Positions 49,118-57,794 of a stretch of DNA of 64,000 nucleotides are shown in pieces. The notes beneath the pieces were generated by a model. It was not told the DNA's origin. It ran no database searches and saw nothing but the letters and a program-made list of their open reading frames with translations. Each line of letters opens with the position of its first letter. Position 1 is the stretch's first letter. The position numbers and the translations under genes are program-made. The DNA is from Kitasatospora xanthocidica (GTDB taxonomy: Bacteria > Actinomycetota > Actinomycetes > Streptomycetales > Streptomycetaceae), in NCBI RefSeq assembly GCF_014656195.1, contig NZ_BNBY01000017.1, forward strand, positions 62,001 to 126,000, read 5' to 3'.

Positions 49118-49417
49118 TCAGCGCGGGCGGTCGCCGTCGGACGCGGTCGTCCCGGCGGCGGGCTCCGCCACCGGACGGGCCGTGGCCGAGGCTCCCGGAG
49201 CGGCCTGGACCGTCTTGACCTGGTCGCCCGCCACCGGCGGCGCGGCGGCCTGCGCCGCTTCCCCGGACTTCCCGTCCGAACGCATCGCCTTGGCCTCGCT
49301 CTTCAGGATCCGCAGCGACTGCCCCAGCGACCGCGCCACCTCCGGCAGCCGCTTGGCTCCGAACAGCACGATGGCGAGTACCACGATCACCACGATCCCG
49401 GTCATCGAGATGCGCAT
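49118..49417 (-). CDS. tatA: Twin-arginine translocase subunit TatA
   Basis: 99-residue pore-forming Tat subunit. One N-terminal helix (GIVVIVVLAIVLFGAKRLPE) with the FGxxxLPE hinge, an amphipathic helix VARSLGQSLRILKSEAKAM, and a disordered Ala/Pro tail. ATG at 49417 with AAGGTGG site. 76 bp upstream of tatC in the same operon. Confidence 0.95.
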   Translation of the reverse strand: MRISMTGIVVIVVLAIVLFGAKRLPEVARSLGQSLRILKSEAKAMRSDGKSGEAAQAAAPPVAGDQVKTVQAAPGASATARPVAEPAAGTTASDGDRPR

Positions 49418-49625
49418 GCGCGACCACCTTCAGTCATGGCGGCCCGACGGGCCGTCCGCTGCGGATGGTAACCGCTGCGGATGACGCCACGACGACGGCC
49501 GCCCGAACAGGACAGCGGCCCCCGCTACACGGTTCTCAGGAGCCATCTGAGAGCGTAACCCGCCCCTACCTCCCCGCAGCAGCCCCCGTACCGGGAACGG
49601 CTTCGCCGTGCTACGGCGGCCGGCG

Positions 49626-49805
49626 CTACGCCCGGCCCGGCATCGCGTCCGCGAGGTCCTCCGCGGCCGAGGCCAGCGCCCGCGCCGCCGTGTCCACGCC
49701 CTTGGCCAGCGCCCGCACGTCCAGCCAGAGCCGGATCGCGAGGACCCCCAGGACCAGCAGGCCCGCGGTGGCGAGCAGGACGGCGGCGACGAGCATCCAG
49801 GACAT
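49626..49805 (-). CDS. Small single-helix membrane protein
   Basis: 59-residue protein: a transmembrane helix (MLVAAVLLATAGLLVLGVLAIRLW) followed by an amphipathic helix LAKGVDTAARALASAAEDLADA. The plan resembles TatA-like or sheath-type small proteins but has no FG hinge. Start either ATG at 49805 or GTG at 49814. It lies between pafC/zinc-ribbon genes and tatA, in the same direction. Function unknown. Confidence 0.7.
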   Translation of the reverse strand: MSWMLVAAVLLATAGLLVLGVLAIRLWLDVRALAKGVDTAARALASAAEDLADAMPGRA

Positions 49806-49880
49806 GCGCCCCACCCTATACGGGCTCGGCGCCCGTCCCTCGGATCAGCCGAGGCCCGCCCCGCCCCACAGGACGAGGCG

Positions 49881-50111
49881 CTACCCCTCGGCCGGGACGA
49901 GCCGCATGGTGCGCACCCCCGCCCCGGTGAGCGCCTCGACGATCTTCTCCCCGGCCTGCTTGCGCACCGCCGCCCCGCACAGCGGGCAGCCGAAGCTGTA
50001 GTGCGCCTGGGCCGGGGTGCGACCGAGGGTCAGCCGGAACTCCTCGGCCGGGAGCTCCACCTTCTCCCGGCACTCCGAGCAGTACACCTTGAATCTGGTC
50101 CCGGGTTCCAC
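49881..50111 (-). CDS. Small zinc-ribbon protein
   Basis: 76-residue protein with paired knuckles VYCSECREKVEL and FGCPLCGAAVRK (CxxC...CxxC), expected to bind one zinc. A short C-terminal helix/strand (KIVEALTGAGVRTMRLVPAEG) follows. GTG at 50111, three bases after the pafC stop, so it is in the pafBC operon. Not characterised; the position suggests a role linked to the DNA-damage or proteasome genes. Confidence 0.75.
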   Translation of the reverse strand: MEPGTRFKVYCSECREKVELPAEEFRLTLGRTPAQAHYSFGCPLCGAAVRKQAGEKIVEALTGAGVRTMRLVPAEG

Positions 50112-50114
50112 CGC

Positions 50115-51071
50115 TCAGACCTGCCCCTCCCCGTAGGCGGCCAGCGCCTCCCGCGCGGCCGAGCGCGCCTGCTCGGCCAGTTCGGGCGGCGAGACGATCC
50201 GGCCGTCCCGGCCCAGCCGCAGCGCCAGCGGGCGCAGCTGGGAGGGGTCGGCGCTGCGCAGGGTGATCCGCAGCCCGCCGTCGGGCAGTTCCTCGGCCCG
50301 GTCGTGGGTGTAGTACTCGGCCACCCAGCGCCCGCCGGAGGAGACCTCGACGACCACCTCGGGGTCGTCCGCCGCCGGGTTGACCAGCCCGCCGCTGAGG
50401 TCGCGGGGCTCGCGCCGGGGCGGGTCGGCGGGGACGTCCAGCACGCGGATCTCGGCGACCCGGTCCAGCCGGAACATCCGGTGGTCCTCGGAGGTGCGGC
50501 ACCAGGCCTCGAGGTAGGTGTGGCCCTCGGTGAGCAGCCGGATCGGGTCGACCTCGCGCTCGGTCATCCCGCCGCGCCCGTGCGAGTAGTAGCGCAGCCA
50601 GAGCCGGCGGCCCTCGCTGAGCGCGCGGTCGATGTCGGCGAACACGTGGCTCTCCGCCTCGAAGGTGACGCCGACCCGGGCGCTGCCCTCGGCGCTCTCC
50701 CCCGCGGCGTTCTCGATCTTGGCGACGGCCCGGGTGAGGGCCTCCCGGTCCCCGGCCCGCAGTCCGGGCAGCCCGGCCACCGCGCGGGCGGCCACCAGCA
50801 GCGCGGTCGCCTCGTCGGAGGCCAGCCGCAGCGGCTGGGCCACGTCGTCGACGTTGTGCCACCAGATCCGCTCGCCGTCGGTGTCGATGTCGAGCAGGTC
50901 ACCGCCGCGGAAGCTGGTGCCGCACATCGGCAGCACGTTGAGGTCGCCGATCAGCTCGCGCTCGCTGATCCCGAAGGCCCTGGCCACCTCGGCGACCTCG
51001 GCCCCGGGCCGCTCGCGCAGGTAGGTGACCAGCGACAGCATCCGCCTGGTCTGGTCGATCGCATTACTCAC
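50115..51071 (-). CDS. pafC: WYL-domain transcriptional regulator PafC
   Basis: 318-residue half of the PafBC activator of DNA-damage genes (LexA-independent response in mycobacteria). N-terminal winged helix QTRRMLSLVTYLRERPGAEVAEVA; central WYL domain with LWLRYYSHGRGGMTEREVDP and HTYLEAWCRTSEDHRMFRLDRV; C-terminal WCX region with AEYYTHDRAEELPDGG. GTG at 51071 overlaps the pafB stop (GTGA), so PafB and PafC are made together. Confidence 0.94.
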   Translation of the reverse strand: MSNAIDQTRRMLSLVTYLRERPGAEVAEVARAFGISERELIGDLNVLPMCGTSFRGGDLLDIDTDGERIWWHNVDDVAQPLRLASDEATALLVAARAVAGLPGLRAGDREALTRAVAKIENAAGESAEGSARVGVTFEAESHVFADIDRALSEGRRLWLRYYSHGRGGMTEREVDPIRLLTEGHTYLEAWCRTSEDHRMFRLDRVAEIRVLDVPADPPRREPRDLSGGLVNPAADDPEVVVEVSSGGRWVAEYYTHDRAEELPDGGLRITLRSADPSQLRPLALRLGRDGRIVSPPELAEQARSAAREALAAYGEGQV

Positions 51072-52048
51072 GCCCGCACACCTTCCACGTCCAGCCCAGC
51101 GACCGCCCGCAGCCGGTCGACCACATCCGCCCGCAGCTCCTCCGGCCCGAGCACCAGCACGTCCGGCCCGAACTCCGCCAGGTCGGCGCCCAGCCCGTTG
51201 CCGTACGGGATCTCCAGCTCGTCCCAGACCTCGTCCACCCGGGTGGTGTTCAGCGCCTTGGTGCGCAGCGGGAAGCCGGCGCCCCGGCGGACCCGCACGG
51301 TCGCGGTGGCGGTGGCGCCCTCCCCCGCGAACTTCGCCACGGTGGCCCGGACGTCCACGTGCTCGGGGACGGTGCCGAGGAAGGCCCCGTTCTTGGCGCG
51401 CACCTTGCCGGTGATCCGGCTGAGCCGGAACACCCGGGCGTCGCCGCGGTCGCGGTCGTACCCGGCCAGGTACCAGTGCCCGCGCCAGCACTCCAGCGCC
51501 CACGGCTCGACGCTGCGCTGCTCGACGGCGGCGGCGCCGGCCTTGCGGTACTCGAAGGTGACCGGCCGGCGGTCCCGGGCGGCGGTGAGCAGCGGCTCGA
51601 ACGCGGCCTCCCGGGCGGGGATGCGCGGCTCCAGGGCGGTGCGGCCCTCGGTCTCGGCGAACGGCACCCCGGCCGCGCGCAGCTTCTGCAGCGCGCCGCT
51701 GGCCGCGCCGGACATCTTGGCCTGCTGCCAGACCCGGGCGGCCAGGGTCAGCGCGGCCGCCTCCTCGGCGTCCAGCGCGATCTCGGGCAGCCGGTTGCGG
51801 TCGGCCCGGGCCAGGTAGCCGAGCTCGCCGTCCAGGGCGCTCTCGTCGACGTCGATCACCAGGCCGAGCTCGCGCAGGTCGTCCTTGTCCCGCTCGAACA
51901 TCCGGTTGAAGGCGTCCTCGCTGGCGCCCTGCCAGGCCTCGCGGTACGCCTCGATGGATTCCCGCAGCTCCTTCTTGGAGAGCGGACGTCTGGTGTTCAT
52001 CAGGCACAGGGCGAGATTCATCAGCCGCTCTGCCTTGGCGATCGCCAT
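51068..52048 (-). CDS. pafB: WYL-domain transcriptional regulator PafB
   Basis: 326-residue partner of PafC. N-terminal helix-turn-helix region AKAERLMNLALCLMNTRRPLSKKELRESI, linker RMFERDKDDLRELGLVIDVD, WYL domain with VTFEYRKAG, WALECWRGHWYLAGYDRDRG and RVFRLSRITG, and the C-terminal WCX region. ATG at 52048 with GGAAGGG site. In streptomycetes and mycobacteria the pair lies with the proteasome genes although it acts in transcription. Confidence 0.94.
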   Translation of the reverse strand: MAIAKAERLMNLALCLMNTRRPLSKKELRESIEAYREAWQGASEDAFNRMFERDKDDLRELGLVIDVDESALDGELGYLARADRNRLPEIALDAEEAAALTLAARVWQQAKMSGAASGALQKLRAAGVPFAETEGRTALEPRIPAREAAFEPLLTAARDRRPVTFEYRKAGAAAVEQRSVEPWALECWRGHWYLAGYDRDRGDARVFRLSRITGKVRAKNGAFLGTVPEHVDVRATVAKFAGEGATATATVRVRRGAGFPLRTKALNTTRVDEVWDELEIPYGNGLGADLAEFGPDVLVLGPEELRADVVDRLRAVAGLDVEGVRA

Positions 52049-52223
52049 CGCTGACCCTTCCGGTGTGCCGCGCCGTGCGCGGGGTGCGCCAACCGGGCGA
52101 TCACCACCCGGCGGGACCGACCGTACCGGTAGCGGTACGCACTGCAAAAGCGGCCTCCCGCACCCCGTCCCCGCGCGGTGCCGTCCCGGCCCGGGCAAGC
52201 CCGTGGACCGGGCCCGGACAAGC

Positions 52224-52259
52224 CCGTGGGCCGGGCCCCCGGAGGGGTCCGGCCCACGG
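52224..52259. terminator. Terminator after the small FKBP gene
   Basis: Arms CCGTGGGCCGG (52224-52234) and CCGGCCCACGG (52249-52259) with an inner GCCCC/GGGGT stem. The left part repeats CAAGCCCGTGG(A/G)CCGGGCCC twice in tandem (from 52196 and 52219). Confidence 0.72.
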
Positions 52260-52270
52260 TGCGAGCAGGC

Positions 52271-52654
52271 TCAGACGGCCAGCAGGTCGACCACGAAGAT
52301 CAGGGTCGAGCCGGCCGGGATGGCCGGGGTCGGCGACTGGTTGCCGTACGCCAGGTGCGCCGGGATGGTCAGCTCGCGGCGGCCACCGACCTTCATGCCG
52401 ACGACGCCCTGGTCCCAGCCCTTGATGACCCGGCCGCCGCCCAGCGGGAAGCGGAACTCGTTCGGGCTCCGGTTCCAGCTGGCGTCGAACTCCTCGCCGG
52501 TCTCGAAGGTCACGCCGACGTAGCGGACGCTGACGTTCTGGCCCTTCTTGGCCTCCGCGCCGTCGCCGACGACGATGTCGCGGATCTGCAGCTCCGCCGG
52601 GGCGTCCCCGATCGGGAAGTCGATCTCGGGCTTCTCGTTGAGGTTGACGCTCAC
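52271..52654 (-). CDS. FKBP-type peptidyl-prolyl isomerase, cytosolic single domain
   Basis: 127-residue FKBP. Conserved pocket: VSVRYVGVTFETGEEFDASW, FRFPLGGGRVIKGWDQGVVGMKVGGRR, LTIPAHLAYGNQSP and LIFVVDLL. No signal peptide. GTG at 52654 with AGAGGGA site; the long upstream frame is excluded. First of three FKBP genes between pafB and pafA. Confidence 0.94.
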   Translation of the reverse strand: MSVNLNEKPEIDFPIGDAPAELQIRDIVVGDGAEAKKGQNVSVRYVGVTFETGEEFDASWNRSPNEFRFPLGGGRVIKGWDQGVVGMKVGGRRELTIPAHLAYGNQSPTPAIPAGSTLIFVVDLLAV

Positions 52655-52765
52655 AGTCCCTCTTCTCACGTTTCGCGTTGCATTCACGACCAAGCGGCGG
52701 GCGCCCGCACCCGGCCCACCCGCACGACGGTGCGGGCGGACCACGGTACCGGCGCCCGCCGCCCG

Positions 52766-52795
52766 TCCGGGTCCGGCCACGCGGCCGGACCCGGA
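52766..52795. terminator. Terminator after the membrane-anchored FKBP gene
   Basis: Arms TCCGGGTCCGGCC (52766-52778) and GGCCGGACCCGGA (52783-52795), 34 bp past the stop. Confidence 0.8.
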
Positions 52796-52829
52796 GGTCA
52801 CACGCACACCATTGTCACCCGAAAGTGGA

Positions 52830-54146
52830 TCAGCCCTGACCGGCGTCCAGGATGTCCACCACGAAGACCAGCGTCGCGCCGGGCGGGATGTCGCCCTGGC
52901 CCTTGTCGCCGTAGCCCAGCGCGGCCGGGATCACCAGCTCGACCCGGCTGCCCACGGTCTGGCCCTCCAGCCCCTGGTCCCAGCCCGGGATGACCTGGCC
53001 GCCGCCGACCGGGAAGGTGAACGCCTGGCCCTTGCTGAGCGAGGAGTCGAAGACCTTGCCGTCCTTGAACAGCGCGCCGGTGTACTGGACGACGACCTTC
53101 TCGCCCTTCTCCACCTTCGGCCCGGTGCCCTTGATCAGGACGTGGGACTTCAGCTCGGTCGGGTCCTTGGCGCCGGCCACCGGGGTGATCTCGGCCGGCT
53201 TCTTGCCGTTGTCCTTGACCTGGGGGAAGTCGGCCGGCGGCGGGGTGACCGTGCCGCTGAGCACCGCGTCGGGCGCGTTGGCGTTGCGGATGTCGATCAC
53301 GAAGATCAGGTTGTCCTTCGCCCCGATCGACATGTCGGCCTTGCCCTGGGGGCCGAAGGCGGCGGCCGGCGGGGCCACCACCAGCAGCCGGCTGCCGGCC
53401 TTCTTCCCGACCACGGCCTGGTCCAGGGCCGGGATCAGCGCGTCGGTGCCCGCCTGGAAGATCTGCGGCTTGCCGTTGGCGTCGTACGAGCTCGGGATGT
53501 CCTTGCCGGTGTTCCAGTCCTTGGCGGTGTAGTCCACCGAGGTCCAGGAGTTCTTCTCGACCTTGGCGCCGGAGCCCTCGGAGAGCACCTTGACCACGAA
53601 GGAGCCGTCGGAGGCCTCGCCCGGCACCTGGATCTCGGCCTTCTTGCCGAAGTCACCGGTGACGGTCGGCAGCACCTTGGCGCTGTCCTTGATCGGCGGC
53701 ACCGGCTCGGCGCTCGGCGTGGGCGGCGCGGTCTTGGCCGCGTCCGGCTTGGCCGCGGTGGCGTCCTTGTCCCCGCCGTCCTTGTTGACCAGGTACAGCG
53801 TCACGGCGCTGCCGGCCAGCAGCACGGCCAGCACGGTGCCGAGGATCACACCGAGCCTGCCGACTCCCGGCGGGTTCTCGTCGTACCCGGCCTCGGAGGT
53901 GTCGGCCCGGCGCACCGTGGACGCGAAGATCTGCGGGGCCTCGTCCGTCTTCGTCCCGCCCTGGGCGCGCGGGGCCTCGCCGGGCTGCGCCCAGCCGGCC
54001 TGCTGCTTCAGGATCGACGGCGGGACGACGATCGACTCGCCGTCCCCCGGGAGCGGGCCGCCGGGACGAGAGGCCGCCGGGTCACCCGCAGCGCTGTCGT
54101 TGGCCGCGGTGCCGGCCCCGCCCGGGCTCGGCGTCTTCTCAGTCAT
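52830..54146 (-). CDS. Membrane-anchored tandem FKBP protein
   Basis: 438-residue protein. About 90 cytoplasmic disordered residues, one helix (LGVILGTVLAVLLAGSAVTLYLV, about 95-117), a Pro/Ala linker, then two extracytoplasmic FKBP domains. The first (about 180-290: SVDYTAKDWNTGKDIPSSYD, LLVVAPPAAAFGPQGK) is degenerate; the second (about 330-438: VVQYTGALFKDGKVFDSSL, VIPGWDQGLEGQTVGSRVEL, IPAALGYGDKGQGDIPPG) is canonical. ATG at 54146. Closely similar to the lipoprotein FKBP upstream. Probably folds exported proteins. Confidence 0.9.
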   Translation of the reverse strand: MTEKTPSPGGAGTAANDSAAGDPAASRPGGPLPGDGESIVVPPSILKQQAGWAQPGEAPRAQGGTKTDEAPQIFASTVRRADTSEAGYDENPPGVGRLGVILGTVLAVLLAGSAVTLYLVNKDGGDKDATAAKPDAAKTAPPTPSAEPVPPIKDSAKVLPTVTGDFGKKAEIQVPGEASDGSFVVKVLSEGSGAKVEKNSWTSVDYTAKDWNTGKDIPSSYDANGKPQIFQAGTDALIPALDQAVVGKKAGSRLLVVAPPAAAFGPQGKADMSIGAKDNLIFVIDIRNANAPDAVLSGTVTPPPADFPQVKDNGKKPAEITPVAGAKDPTELKSHVLIKGTGPKVEKGEKVVVQYTGALFKDGKVFDSSLSKGQAFTFPVGGGQVIPGWDQGLEGQTVGSRVELVIPAALGYGDKGQGDIPPGATLVFVVDILDAGQG

Positions 54147-54365
54147 GACTCCCCATCCATCTCGCCACAGGTCTTCCAGGTCTGCGTCCGGCGTGCTGAG
54201 CGCCGGCCTGCCGTCGCACCGCCCGCCCCGGACCTTGGCGCCGGGCGGCGCCTGCCACAGCGCGAGGGCAGTATGACAGCTAAGGATGAGGACGGACGCT
54301 TCGTTGTACGAGCGTCCGCCCAAGCGTACGGAATCCCCCCGGTGACTTCCTAGTGTTCCTAGTGT

Positions 54366-54406
54366 GTGCCTGACAATTCGCGCACCCGGCGGGAATCGTC
54401 AGGCAC
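54366..54406. terminator. Terminator after the lipoprotein FKBP gene
   Basis: GTGCCTGAC (54366-54374) pairs with GTCAGGCAC (54398-54406), just past the stop codon at 54410. Confidence 0.65.
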
Positions 54407-54409
54407 GCC

Positions 54410-55399
54410 CTACACCGCTTCCAGGATGTCGATCACGAAGACCAGCGTGGAGTTCGCGGGGACGGCGCCCTGCGCCTTGTCCTGGTAGCCGAGCGCGGGC
54501 GGCACCACGAGCAGCACCCGGCTGCCGACGTTCTGCCCGACCAGCCCCTTGTCCCAGCCCTCGATCACGCTGCCGGTTCCGATCTGCACGGCCTGCGCGC
54601 CGCCGTGCGTCCAGGAGGCGTCGAACTGCTGGCCGTTGCTCCACAGCACCCCGGTGTACTGCACCACCAGGGTCTGCCCGCTCTTGACCTGCTTGCCCTC
54701 GCCCTTGATCAGCACCGCCTGCTGCAGGTCGGTGGGCGCGGCCTGCCCGGCCGGGACGGTGATCGTCGCCGGCGCCTTGCCGTTGTCCTTGACCTGCGGC
54801 AGCGTCGCGGCGGGCTCGGTCATGTTCCCGGTCAGCGCGGAGTCCTGCGGCAGGCTCTCCACGATGTCCAGCACGAACACCACGGTGTCGTTCTTGTTGA
54901 CCCCGAGCTGGCCGGAGCCCTGCTCGCCGAAGGCCGCCGCCGGCGGCGCCACCACCAGCAGCCGGCTGCCCACCTTCTTGCCGATCACGCTCTGGTCCAG
55001 CGCCGGCACCAGCTGCCCGCTGCCGGCCTGGTAGAGCTGCGGCTTGCCGTTGTCGTCGTACGAGCTGGGCAGGTCCTTGCCGGTGGTCCAGTCCTTCGCG
55101 GTGTAGTTGACCGTGACCCAGTCGCCCTTGTTGACGGTGGAACGCTCGCCCTCGGTGACCGTGTTCACCACGAACTGGCCGGTGGGCTGCCGGCCCTCCG
55201 GGATGGTGATGGTCGCCTTGCTGCCGAATCCGCCACCCGAAAGGGTGGGCATCGGCGAGGCCTCGCCGACCGGCGCCGGCACCGTCGGGGCGGCGCTCGC
55301 CGGGGACGGGGTCGCCGGGCCGGCCGCCTTGGGGGAACTGCTGCAGGCGACCGCCAGCAGTAGCGGCAGGGTGAGAAGCAAACCGGCGGTGCGGCGCAC
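54410..55399 (-). CDS. Lipoprotein tandem FKBP isomerase
   Basis: 329-residue exported lipoprotein. Signal peptide TAGLLLTLPLLLAVACSSSP with lipobox Cys near residue 18. A degenerate FKBP domain (VTVNYTAKDWTTGKDLPSSY, LLVVAPPAAAFGEQGS) and a canonical one (VVQYTGVLWSNGQQFDASW, VIEGWDKGLVGQNVGSRVLL, VPPALGYQDKAQGAVP) follow. The degenerate domains of this and the downstream gene are far more alike than either is to other FKBPs, indicating local duplication. GTG at 55399 behind AGGA. Confidence 0.9.
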   Translation of the reverse strand: MRRTAGLLLTLPLLLAVACSSSPKAAGPATPSPASAAPTVPAPVGEASPMPTLSGGGFGSKATITIPEGRQPTGQFVVNTVTEGERSTVNKGDWVTVNYTAKDWTTGKDLPSSYDDNGKPQLYQAGSGQLVPALDQSVIGKKVGSRLLVVAPPAAAFGEQGSGQLGVNKNDTVVFVLDIVESLPQDSALTGNMTEPAATLPQVKDNGKAPATITVPAGQAAPTDLQQAVLIKGEGKQVKSGQTLVVQYTGVLWSNGQQFDASWTHGGAQAVQIGTGSVIEGWDKGLVGQNVGSRVLLVVPPALGYQDKAQGAVPANSTLVFVIDILEAV

Positions 55400-55525
55400 G
55401 GTGGTCCTAACTGTCGGTCGAAGTCGGCTCTCCTGACTCGACGGACAGCGTATGCCCGGCACGCGTCCGGCCCCGGTAGACACCACCGGGGCCGGTCACG
55501 ACCTTGATCACGACGGCGGCGCGGG

Positions 55526-56887
55526 CTACATCCCCGCGATGAGCTTCTCCACCCTCTCGTCCACCGAACGGAACGGGTCCTTGCACAGCACCGTGCGCTG
55601 CGCCTGGTCGTTCAGCTTCAGGTGCACCCAGTCCACCGTGAAGTCCCGGCGCTGCTCCTGCGCCCGGCGGATGAAGTCCCCGCGCAGCCGGGCCCGGGTG
55701 GTCTGCGGCGGGATCGACTTGGCCTCGAAGGTCTTGAGGTCGGTGGTCACCCGCTGCGCCTGGTTCTTGGCCTGGAGCAGGTAGAACAGGCCGCGCCGGC
55801 GGTGGATGTCGTGGTACGCGAGGTCGATCTGCGCCACCCGCGGGTTGGACATGCTCATCTGGTGCTTCTCGCGGTAGCGCTCGATGAGCTTGTACTTCAT
55901 GATCCAGTCGATCTCGGTGGCCACCCCGTCCAGCCGCTCGCTGCGGACGGCCTCCAGGGTGCGGCCCCACAGGTCGAGGATCCGGGCGACGGTGCCGGTG
56001 TTGATGCCCTTGCGGTCGGCGAACTCCAGGGCCTTGGTGTAGTACTCCTCCTGGATGTCCAGCGCGCTGGCCTCGCGGCCGTTGGCGAGCCGCACCTGGT
56101 GGGTCCCGGTGAGGTCGTGGCTGACCTCGCGGATCGCCCGGATCGGGTTCTCCAGGGTGAGGTCGCGCATCACCACGCCGGCCTCGATCAGCCGCAGCAC
56201 CAGGTCGGTGGCGCCGACCTTGAGCAGCGTCGTGGTCTCGGACATGTTGGAGTCGCCGACGATCACGTGCAGCCGGCGGTAGCGCTCGGCGTCCGCGTGC
56301 GGCTCGTCCCTGGTGTTGATGATCGGCCGCGAGCGGGTGGTGGCGGAGCTGACGCCCTCCCAGATGTGCTCGGCCCGCTGGCTGACGCAGAAGACCGCGC
56401 CGCGCGGGGTCTGCAGCACCTTGCCGGCGCCGCAGATCAGCTGCCGGGTGACCAGGAAGGGGATCAGCACGTCGGCCAGCCGGGAGAACTCGCCGTGCCG
56501 GGCCACGCAGTAGTTCTCGTGGCAGCCGTACGAGTTCCCGGCCGAGTCGGTGTTGTTCTTGAAGAGGTAGACGTCGCCGGCGATGCCCTCCTCGTGCAGC
56601 CGCCGCTCGGCGTCCACCAGGAGGCCTTCGAGGATGCGCTCCCCGGCCTTGTCGTGGGTCACCAGCTCGACCACGTCGTCGCACTCGGGGGTGGCGTACT
56701 CGGGGTGAGAGCCGACGTCGAGGTAGAGCCGGGCGCCGTTGCGCAGGAAGACGTTGCTGCTGCGGCCCCAGGAGACGACCCGGCGGAACAGGTACCGCGC
56801 GACCTCGTCCGGCGACAGCCGCCGCTGCCCGCGGAACGTGCAGGTCACGCCGTACTCGTTCTCCAGCCCGAAAATCCGGCGGTCCAT
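55526..56887 (-). CDS. pafA: Pup-protein ligase PafA
   Basis: 453-residue ligase that joins the C-terminal glutamate of Pup to substrate lysines. Carboxylate-amine ligase fold: RRIFGLENEYGVTC at the N-terminus with the Mg/ATP-binding Glu, GSHPEYATPECDD with the catalytic Asp (about residue 64), LFKNNTDSAGNSYGCHENY, and NTRDEPHADAERYRRLHVI. Length matches actinobacterial PafA. ATG at 56887. Transcribed with prcBA further upstream or from its own promoter; a hairpin lies between. Confidence 0.96.
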   Translation of the reverse strand: MDRRIFGLENEYGVTCTFRGQRRLSPDEVARYLFRRVVSWGRSSNVFLRNGARLYLDVGSHPEYATPECDDVVELVTHDKAGERILEGLLVDAERRLHEEGIAGDVYLFKNNTDSAGNSYGCHENYCVARHGEFSRLADVLIPFLVTRQLICGAGKVLQTPRGAVFCVSQRAEHIWEGVSSATTRSRPIINTRDEPHADAERYRRLHVIVGDSNMSETTTLLKVGATDLVLRLIEAGVVMRDLTLENPIRAIREVSHDLTGTHQVRLANGREASALDIQEEYYTKALEFADRKGINTGTVARILDLWGRTLEAVRSERLDGVATEIDWIMKYKLIERYREKHQMSMSNPRVAQIDLAYHDIHRRRGLFYLLQAKNQAQRVTTDLKTFEAKSIPPQTTRARLRGDFIRRAQEQRRDFTVDWVHLKLNDQAQRTVLCKDPFRSVDERVEKLIAGM

Positions 56888-56954
56888 GAGCACTCCATTC
56901 TGGTCGGAGCTGTCCGAAACCGCCTCCACGACGACTGGGCCGCCGCAGGGGCAT

Positions 56955-56996
56955 CGGAGTCCCGCACGGCGGGCTGCGCCGTCGTACGGGACTCCG
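56955..56996. terminator. Terminator after prcA
   Basis: Ten-base arms CGGAGTCCCG (56955-56964) and CGGGACTCCG (56987-56996), six bases past the prcA stop. Confidence 0.75.
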
Positions 56997-57001
56997 CCGT
57001 A

Positions 57002-57763
57002 CTACTCGTCCGACGGCGTGGCCGCCGCCGGCTTCTCGTCGTCGTCCGCCTCGGCGGACTGGTCCCCGTCGAGCAGCCGGCCGAGCTGGTTGCCGAGGAT
57101 CCGCTTGAACTTGCGCTGCTGGAAGCGCTGGCGGTCGAGGACCGCCACCTCCAGCTGCTCCGGGGTGAGGCTGCGCGGGCTGCCGCCGTTGGGGTCCCGG
57201 GCGAGCGAGTCGACCGCGACCTTCACCGCCTCGGTGAGGCTCATGCCCACGCGGTGGCGCTGGCCCAGGTAGTTGCCGATCGAGTCGGCGTTGCCGCCGA
57301 CCACCACGTAGTTCTTCTCGTCGACGACCGAGCCGTCCGGCGTGAGCCGGTAGATCTGGTCGTTGTCGGCGGTCTTGCCGACCTCGGCGACGATCAGCTC
57401 GACCTCGTACGGCTTCTCGCCGACCGAGGAGAAGATGGTGCCCAGGGTCTGGGCGTACACGTTGGCCAGGCCCCGGGCCGTGACGTCGGCCCGGTCGTAG
57501 GAGTAGCCGCGCAGGTCGGCGTAGCGGACGCCGCCGATGCGCAGGTTCTCGAACTCGTTGTAGCGCCCGACCGCCGCGAAGGCGATCTTGTCGTAGATCT
57601 CGGAGACCTTGTGGAGCGCCCTGGAGGTGTTCTCCGCGACGAAGACGATGCCCTCGGCGTAGGTGAGCACGACCACGCTGCGGCCGCGCGCGATGCCCTT
57701 GCGGGCGTACTCCGCGCGGTCCGCCATGGCCTGCTGGGGCGAGACGTAGAACGGTGTCGACAC
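57002..57763 (-). CDS. prcA: 20S proteasome alpha subunit PrcA
   Basis: 253-residue structural subunit of the outer proteasome rings. N-terminal gate region FYVSPQQAMADRAEYARKGIARGRS, core VVVLTYAEGIVFVAEN, and a charged C-terminal tail DDDEKPAAATPSDE. The HbYX-type tail of the ATPase docks between alpha subunits. GTG at 57763, 31 bp after prcB. Confidence 0.96.
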   Translation of the reverse strand: MSTPFYVSPQQAMADRAEYARKGIARGRSVVVLTYAEGIVFVAENTSRALHKVSEIYDKIAFAAVGRYNEFENLRIGGVRYADLRGYSYDRADVTARGLANVYAQTLGTIFSSVGEKPYEVELIVAEVGKTADNDQIYRLTPDGSVVDEKNYVVVGGNADSIGNYLGQRHRVGMSLTEAVKVAVDSLARDPNGGSPRSLTPEQLEVAVLDRQRFQQRKFKRILGNQLGRLLDGDQSAEADDDEKPAAATPSDE

Positions 57764-57794
57764 CGGCGGTCGTCCCTTTCCTGTGAGGTGATGG

